Part shown: positions 27,943 through 36,900 of the stretch, piece by piece
How positions within the stretch are numbered: position 1 is the stretch's first letter
How the letters are laid out: every line of letters starts with the position of its first letter
From: a virus
IMG/VR virus record: IMGVR_UViG_3300030106_004152
Coordinates: 1 to 44,872 of that record
Direction: 5' to 3' (one strand)
DNA length: 44,872 nucleotides
Notes under the pieces: model-generated
Told to the model about the DNA's origin: nothing
Databases searched by the model: none
What the model saw: only the letters and a program-made list of their open reading frames with translations
Made by a program: the position numbers and the translations under genes

Positions 27943-30900
27943 ATGAAAAGATATCAATTCAAATTGAACGGTGAAATAGTATATAAAAATGTTTCATCAG
28001 AAAACGAAGAAGCTTTCTTCAATAAATACGGCAAATACAATCCCACTCTAACAACTGATGAGCCGGGAAAGTCTCAAGGGACAAGTCTGTCCCAAAACAA
28101 TCAACAAAAAAATACGGAATCTATATTGGAAGATGGTTCTTTGGGGTCACCAGGGAGTAAACCATCGTATACTGTAGGTAAAGAAAGTGTAACTAGAGAT
28201 AAAATAAAGGAATTGCTAAATGACAAGGACTTCATTAAAAAAATAATGGAAGTTCCTGGTAATACAATTAACGTTTCTAACGACGATGAAATACAAGAGT
28301 TGATGAACTCAGCTGTAAGTAGTTACAAGGTTGAAAAACAAAAGCAGCAAGAAGGATTAAAAAATAAATCTTTTTTAAAAGACCATGGTATAGCCCCATT
28401 TCCGTTTCAAGATAAATCAATAAGTGATGTTCAAAGTACTTTAAAAAATTGGTGGCAAGGTAAGGGTGAGTTTGAAAAGAAAACTCCTAATACTTACGAT
28501 TTACCACTATCTGAACAATTCAAACAATTAAATATAACAGGAAGTGATTTAAAACGATCATCTGAGGAAGCCGTGAATAACAAGTTTGGACTTGGTTTAA
28601 ATAACGAGCAAACATTCGTTGAAACGTTAAATGAAATATATAAAGATCAACCAGTCAAATTTGATCAAGCTGTTGTTGGTAATGACGCGGTAAAAGTTTC
28701 AATTGGAAATGATGAATTAGGTTTTGATGATGGTTATGTTTTTCAACTAACTCATCAAAGCGGTGATTTAGTGGAAACTAATTTTATGGAGTATGGTATT
28801 GACGAGACTATAGCGCAAGATATAGTTAATCATATAAATTACAAAACAGATGATGAATTTGCTACAAAATTAAACTCCACACTTTTAGACGCTTTTACTG
28901 AGAATCAAGATTTAGCAAGCTATGCTTCATCACCAGAGGCTATGCAAAAGTTTTGTAATCAATTAGATTTATATCAAGGTATTACAGAGAAAAATAGAAT
29001 AAATAACGCTAAGTTATGGCAACCTATATCTATGGTTACAGGTAAGGAATATGTAAATATGGATGGTTCTTTAGCCATAGATACCAATGGTGATGGTAAG
29101 CCAGACACTAATTTTAGTTATAATTATTTATGGCAAAATAGAAATAGATTAAGCAACTTAATAGAAGCTGGTGAAGTAGGTGAAATAGAGAAAAGACAAA
29201 TCATAAAACATGGCAATCTAGATGAAATAGACAAACATATACGTAGAAACAATGTCGCTTATTTTGATATAGAGGATCAAGAATTAAAAAAACTAGGCAC
29301 ATTAATAGAGCTAGCTAAAGCTGGTAAGACTGTTGATGGTGATGGGAATAAAATAGATATAGATAGTGACGCGGCTAGTGAATTATTAAAAGAACTACAA
29401 GGTAAGAAAGATAAGATAATAAAAGAAAATAACTATGTAGATTTTTACGATAAAGAAACTGGGAAGTTCATTGGTTTAAACAAGATAAACTGGATTAGAA
29501 ACCCTGAGAATTCAGCTGAAATGATTAAAGTTGATGATGAGGGTAATATAATTCCAGGTGAAACTAGACCAGCTACAAAATCAGATGATGAACAACTTAT
29601 ACAAAGCTTAGCTGATGGTGAAGGTAATGAAACAAACATGACCGACGAGGAGTGGTTGATCGATCTGCGAAGAAAAGAGTACTTTAGAATGCTATACCTA
29701 TCTAAGTTAGCTCATGATAATATAGACGAAGTTAAGTACCACATGAGATGGTGGCAAGAAATAGGTGGTGCTCTTATTGATCCAAACAACAATAGTATGG
29801 ATAATGACGAGAGACAGTTAGCTAGAGCTTGGGGAGAAGGTGGTAGCGAGGATATATTTGATCTAGGAGGATACAGCGGTGCTAATCTAGGGTCTATGCT
29901 TATGAATGCGGGTGTTATGGGTGGTACTCCTAATTATAATCCAGAAAATCTTCTAGACAGAGATGAATTTACTAAGTTGGTAGGTGGATCTGATATAGCT
30001 AAAAGATTCAACGAATCATTAGAAAACTTTAGAGCATATAGCAAGGCACTTGATTTAAATGTTAATCCACTAGAAGCTGACATAGAACCTTATCATCACA
30101 CGTTATTAAATGGCTTAAGTCAAGCTTGGACTGGAGAGAATTTAGTTGGTGGTAGCGAGTTTAGTAAAAGTCAAATCGCGGATAACATAGAGCATAATTT
30201 AAAACCATATTACGACATCGAACCCATACGTAATAATTCTTATTACGGTAGAGGTGACACGGGTTGGGCTGCTGCTAGAAGTTTAGCTGATCTATCAACA
30301 AACACCGTAACAAACTTAACTCCACTACTCGCTGAGATAGCTATATTTAAAAAACTTGGTGGTTTAAAAAGTTTAAATAGAATAGCTCATAGTGGCGTAA
30401 GAAAAACACTTCCTACTGTTAGAGGTATAAATAAATCTTTTACAGGATATAGCAATAGTAGAGTATATGAAGGTTTGATGCATAAGGTGGTTGTACCTAT
30501 GATGGTAACACCTATCGAGTGGGGTATGTCAGAGTATGGCGGTGAAGCTTTAATGGGTGATGGTAGTGGACTATGGGATGGTCACACTATGCACTACAAT
30601 AAAGAAACTGGTAGGATGGAATTTAAACCACTTTTTGCCATGACAATGGGTGCAGCTGGAGGTGTTTTTAATGTTGGTAGTAAAGCATTTCACAGAAAAT
30701 ATATTGAGTCAGGCGCTAAAGCTTGGATAAACGGACCAGTGTATAACGTAGTAGCTAATAATATACCATTAAAAATAAACACTGGTAAAGTTGGTGCTGC
30801 AGGTAGAACAGCCGCAATAACAGGTGGTGAAATGCTTGGTCAAGGTTTAACAGCATCATCACTATTAACTATTGCTAGTGCTGTAGAGCAGGTTCATAAA

Positions 30901-33900
30901 GATTACGAGAATGGTATATTCCCTTGGACCGATGTTGATCCTGATTCTCCTGAAGGTAAAAAAAGATGGGAAGAGTGGAAGCAAATTACAAACTTTGAAC
31001 ACTTTGTTGCTACAACTATAGGCTTCTCAGCATTGGGTGCGCCAAAGGTTTTACCAAAAGTAAAGAAAACGTTTGAACAAGAAGCAGCTAAGATAACCAC
31101 TGATAATGTTATTACATTAGGATATAAAAATAAACTTAGTTTAAAAGATGAACAAAGAAGAGAAGATAATGGTTGGGAAACAGAAGATATAACCAATGCT
31201 AAAAAGAAAAAGATTTCTGAATCTAAGAAAATTATAAAAAACGCTCAAAAGAAAATAGAACAACTACAAGGAGAGAGAAAATTAACTCCAGGTGGTAAAC
31301 AAGAAATACAAGATCTAAATAAAACCATAGAAAAAGAAAAAGCTAATATAAATAGTTATAACGTAGCAGCGAAAGGTTTACATAACAGAAACAATGTTAT
31401 CGCGATGCAGAAGGGCTTAAAGAGTCAGAGGAAGTATCAAGAGTATTTACAGAAGACTTATGAAGAAGGTTTAGACATGTTGTCTGGAGAAAAGACAGCA
31501 GCGGGACTAGATAGGATTTCTAAAATGGGTTATGATGATTTCGAGAGATTTTTAGTTGAAAATGGCATAGCAGGTAAAGATGCTGAAACACATTATAGAG
31601 TAATGTTCGACGCTATAAAAGTGGCTGGTGACATGGCTAAAAATGTTTATAAGCTTGAGGGTAAAGAGTATGATAGATGGATGATGGATAACCATAGATT
31701 GGTTCAAAATCAACTACAGCAAATGATGCTAGGTAATCAATCAAGAGAAAACCCAGGAAACAAATCACACGTAGATATTCAATTAAAAAAATTAAAAGAA
31801 AGACAGAAGCAATTACAGGAAAACATGGATTTGTCTCTATCTAAATATAACAAGAAGTTTGCAAAAGAATCAAAGAATTACAATGCTTACTTAAAGAAGG
31901 TTATTGAATCTAGTTTTAAGGACAAAAGATACGTTGAGATACCATCAACACTAGATTTTAAAAAACAGGTTGAGGAAGACGGCGGGACATGGGAGGAAGC
32001 TATGAACGCATATATATCCGCTGATGGAAAAAGAATATTTATAGATGGCGAAAGAGCTTTAAAAAATAAATCTTTAACAGATGGTATACATGAAATAACA
32101 CACATGCTACTTTTTGACTATCTTAAAGAAACTGTAACACGTGATGGTAGAAAAGAAAGAGTTATATCTGAAAGAGGTAAAGCTGTTATAGATTACATGT
32201 TAGATCAATTAAAGCCTGAAGAAAGACAAATGGTCGAGGACTTAGTTGAATTAAACTATAAGTATGATGTTGTTGATATTAGACCGGATGGTAAATTAGT
32301 TTATAGAGCTAAAGATGGTAAGTCAACAACAACAAAGAAATCAAAAGCTAAAGTTAATGAAGAAAGAGATTACTACGAGGAGTACGTAACTAAGTTAGCT
32401 GAGCTTGTACGTAAAGGCAAAATAAAACCTAGTGTAGATCTAAGTCAAAGAGTTGGTAAGGCTTTATTTCCTGTAATAAGATTTTTCAATAAAAACGCCT
32501 ATAAGTTTGATTTAAATCAAGCTGATAGTAAAAAAGCTGGGGAGGACTTATTGAAGTTTGTTGATTGGATGGGTACTAGAGGTTTAGATAAAAATGTTTT
32601 AGATGTTGGAGGAGTTGGTAGTGTTGAAGGTAAAAGTAATATTACTAAAAATAGAGACATCAATAACATGGTGCCAAATCTAAAGACAGGTTCACCAGAG
32701 ATAGTAAAAACAAATACTAACATATCTAATGCTGTTATAGAAAGAGCTAAACAAAAGTTTGGTAAAAACTGGAGAGAGGTATTAACAAGTGATACAGCTG
32801 AAAACAAGGCTAAACAAAAAGAATTTGTAAAAGAGACAACTGACCTAAGAAATGATATAGTAGATAATAATATTAACGTAGCTAGATATATGGCTAACCA
32901 TCCTAAGTATGGTGGTAAAGGTAAATTTAACACACAGTTAAGTAAGGAGGGTTTAGTTTCACCTGAAGAGTTTTTTAATTCATTTAGAAAAGAATTAGTT
33001 GAGTTAAGTAACACTTGGAATCCAGCTAAGAATCCAGAGATTGGAGCTTATTTATTTGATATTATAAAGTATAGATACCCAGGTATAATGGAAACATTAA
33101 AGGGTGGTAGAATAGCCGATGTCACTAGATCTATAACAACAGAGGACGGTAGAGAGATAAGTATTGAATCTATAGATAATTATGAAAGGTTTGAATCTCA
33201 AAATATATTAGAGGTAGAAGCTAGAAAAAGAGAGGCAGGAAGAATACAAGAGGAGTATGGCGGCTACATTGAAATGTCTAAACTTAGAAATGAAATAGGT
33301 ATAGAAGATGTTCACAAAGCTGAAATATTTAGAAAAGTTCAAATGGATTTAATGTCTGTTAGCACTAAATCACCATTAGATATTTCACAAAAAGATTTTT
33401 TAAAGTCTCTAAACGAGGCTACAAAATGGACTCATTATGATTTACTGTCTGAAGTATTAACTCCACTTAAAATGGAGAAATATAGAAAAATTATACTAGA
33501 GTCTATACCAATCTCTCAACTTAGAGACATGCAAAAACACCTGCCTCAAGGACAAGTATTTGTAGAGGCGTTAAAGCATCCTACGAAATCCAAGTGGAGT
33601 TCTGAAAGAGAAATAGAGGAGTTTATGGGTATACACGGTAAAACAGAGTATAATCCCACTGGAAAAAACTTACTACCAGAAATGAAAAAACTTTATGATT
33701 CATTTTCGCGAGTACCAAAAGATCAGAGAACTAACATGCCTGAGTATATTGAATATAAGAAGAAAATAAAATCTGGTTTCCCAAATGTATGGCGCAGAAG
33801 AAATGTTGACTCAAACGTCTGGAGCACTTGGTTGCAAAGCAAGTATTTAGGTAAAAGACAGAAAGTTGAAAGATCCGGTACCAAAGGTAATAATAGAGAA

Positions 33901-36900
33901 AACGTTTTAAGAAAACTATCAACATCGTTAACTAAGGATGTTATACCAGAATTACTAGCAGACAAGTCCTTTATTGATCGATACATGACATCTAAGGGAC
34001 TCGAGGGTCAGATAGAGGCTAAAGCATTAATAGATCAGTTTGTTAATAAGATAGACAGAAATCAAGGTTTACAGTTTAAGAAAGATGTTGAGGGAATGAT
34101 AACTGAAGCTCAAAGAAAGAAGCTTGAAAAAGATCGTATTAGCATGGAGCTAACTCAAGCTGGTGCTCAATCGATAAAAAGAATGTATGATTTAGTTAAC
34201 AAGATAGCTGAAGTTGGTTTACATAATGTCTACGATCTTAAAACAAAGTCAGGTGAAAAACTGAAATTAGAAGATGGTGTAGAGCTAACCGCAGAAATGA
34301 AGAAGCAGTTTAAGAATTTAGAAAATTCTGAAGCTAAATTTGTTTTTGAAGAGTTAGTGCTTAAGGATAAGGTATTTAATCATGAGGGTAATATAAAGGT
34401 TAAAGAGATATTACAAGGAGTAGATGCGGGTCGTAAGCGTAGTATTGGTTTTGAACAATTTATCATAGATAGGTTTAAAGAAATAAATGGATTAAAACTA
34501 TTAACAGAGAAACAAACTGAAAAAGGAGATTTACCAGATGTTCATGGAGAGTTGTTTGGTAAAATGTTCAATGTTGAAGTTAAAATGCCTAATGCTAGAC
34601 TCGGTAGTTTTACTGGTGGTGTAGATATTAGAAACAACAAAATGCTACCGGTTACAACACTAAACTTTAATAAAGTTAGAGACAGAGCTCAAGTAGAAGA
34701 ATTACTTAAAGACGCTTTAAAAGGTTGGAAAGAGATAGGTAAATACTACAAGAAACTATCTAAATTCCCAGGTATATCTAAAAGAGATAAAACACTTTTA
34801 TCTAACTTCAACAAACACAATAGTCCTATTCCCGAGTGGGCGTTTAAATCTGCTTTAGAAGCTGGTCTCTATAATCAAGCTAGATCAACAGGTGTTTTTA
34901 CAGAAAGACTAATAGAGGATATGTATAGGTACAAAAAACATCCATCAAACTACATGTTGTGGTTAGGCAGAGGTCTTCTTCATTTAGGTAGAAACACTCA
35001 CGGATTAAACACCACTAAACTAACTGGAGAATTCTATGGTAGTTGGGGTCATAGCAAAAGTTCTATATCTGGTGAAACAACAAAGCATGAAGCTTTTGTA
35101 ACTAAAGAAAATCCGTTAGGCAAAATTGATGCTAATGGTTTGGTTTCTACTAGTCTAAGATTTATACCAACAGCTAAACAAATTACTAGTAAAAATTCCA
35201 AAATAGATATAACTAGCAAGCAAGGTATTGAAAACTTTAATAAAAGTATAAAGGAAGCTGAAGCCATAAGACAACAAAGTGCTGCTAAACAAAAACAAAA
35301 AATTACAGCTTCTAAAGCTGTGGAGAATATAAGAAATTATATAGAGGCTAGAAATAAAAAAAGAGGAATGTCCACTTTTGATTTTGACGATACATTAGCA
35401 TTTACTAAATCTGGTGTTAGAGTTACAACGCCAAACCCTAGTGGTTTACCTAGACCAGGTAGAAAAGTTATATTCTTAGCTGGTGGAGCTGGTAGCGGTA
35501 AAGGTAATGTCGTTAGTAAATTAAATCTTGAGAAACTAGGAATGAAAATAGTTAACCAGGATATATCATTAGAATGGTTAAAGAAAAACTCAGGACTACC
35601 TGAAGACATGAGGGATTTAACTAAAGCGCAAAAAAGCACGCTTGGTAAATTAAGTGCTCAAGCTAGAGGTATTGCTAAGAGAAAAATGATGAAGTTTCAA
35701 GGTAAAGGTGATGGAGTTGTGATTGATGGTACAGGTGGGTCTGTTAAGTCAATGGAGAAACTAGTAAAAGAATTCGCTGACAAAGGATATGATGTTAGCA
35801 TGTTGTTCGTTGACACATCACTAGATGTTGCTTTAGCTAGAAATAGAGCTAGAAAAGAAAGATCTCTACTAGATTTTATTGTTGAGAAAAATCACAAAGC
35901 TGTGCAAGAAAACAAACCGGTGTTTAAAGAAATGTTTGGTGAAAGATTCATGGAAATAAATACCGATAAATTAAAAATGACCGATCCAATGCCCAAAGAG
36001 CTCACGGTAAAGATAGATGATTTTATTAAAAGCTATGAGAAGACTAGGATAGATGCTGAAGAGTTTGCATTAAGAGGTGAGGAAATATTAAAGCGTGGTG
36101 GTGAATTTGATTTCTCAGAATTTAATAAAGTTGTTGAAGGAACTGAAGGACCATATTTGCAAAAAGCTATAGAAAGAGCTAAAAAATATGGAACAAAAGA
36201 TATGTTTGTTTTAACAGCTAGACCTATGGAATCTGCTATTGCTATACAGCAGTTTTTAAAATCACAGGGATTAAATATTCCTATAGAAAACATAACTGGA
36301 TTAGCTAATAGTTCTGGTAACGCAAAAGCTAAATGGATGTTAGAAAAGTTTGCCGAAGGATACAACGATATGTATTTCGTAGATGACGCTATGCCAAACG
36401 TAAAAGCTGTTAAAAAAGTATTAGACCAACTAGACATTAAGTCTAATGTTGTTCAAGCTAAAATACAAAAGAATAAAGATTTATCTTTAGAAATAAACAA
36501 AATGTTATCTAGACAATCTAGTATAGATTTTAATAGAAAAATATCATTAGCTGAAGCTAGATTGTTGGGTAAAGGGAAAGGTAAGTTTGACTATTTTGTA
36601 CCACCATCAGCGGAGGATTTCCAAGGACTTTTATATAAGCTTTTAGGTAGAGGTAAGCAGGGTGAGGCTGATATGAAGTTTTTTAAAGAAAATCTTCTTG
36701 ATCCTTTCGCTATTGGTATTAGAGATTTAACAATCACAAAGCAAAAAATGGCCGATGAGTATAGTGCTCTTAGAAAAAAATCTAAAGATATTGATCTTAG
36801 TAAAAATGTAGAAGGTACACCATTTAATAATAATCACGCTGTTAGAGTTTTTCTTTGGGAGAAAGCAGGATTTGAGATTCCAAATATTTCTGAAGCTCAG

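Noticed and set aside
32517-33014. Minus-strand open frame of 165 codons
   Set aside because: It lies wholly inside the giant gene, is rich in Leu/Ser/Phe as expected of an antisense shadow, and has no leader or partner gene.
33015-33060. Sigma-70 region 2-like pattern (W-N-P-A-K-N-P-E near residue 1692) in the giant protein
   Set aside because: Only a short partial likeness; no -10 recognition helix or region 4 follows, so no sigma function is claimed.
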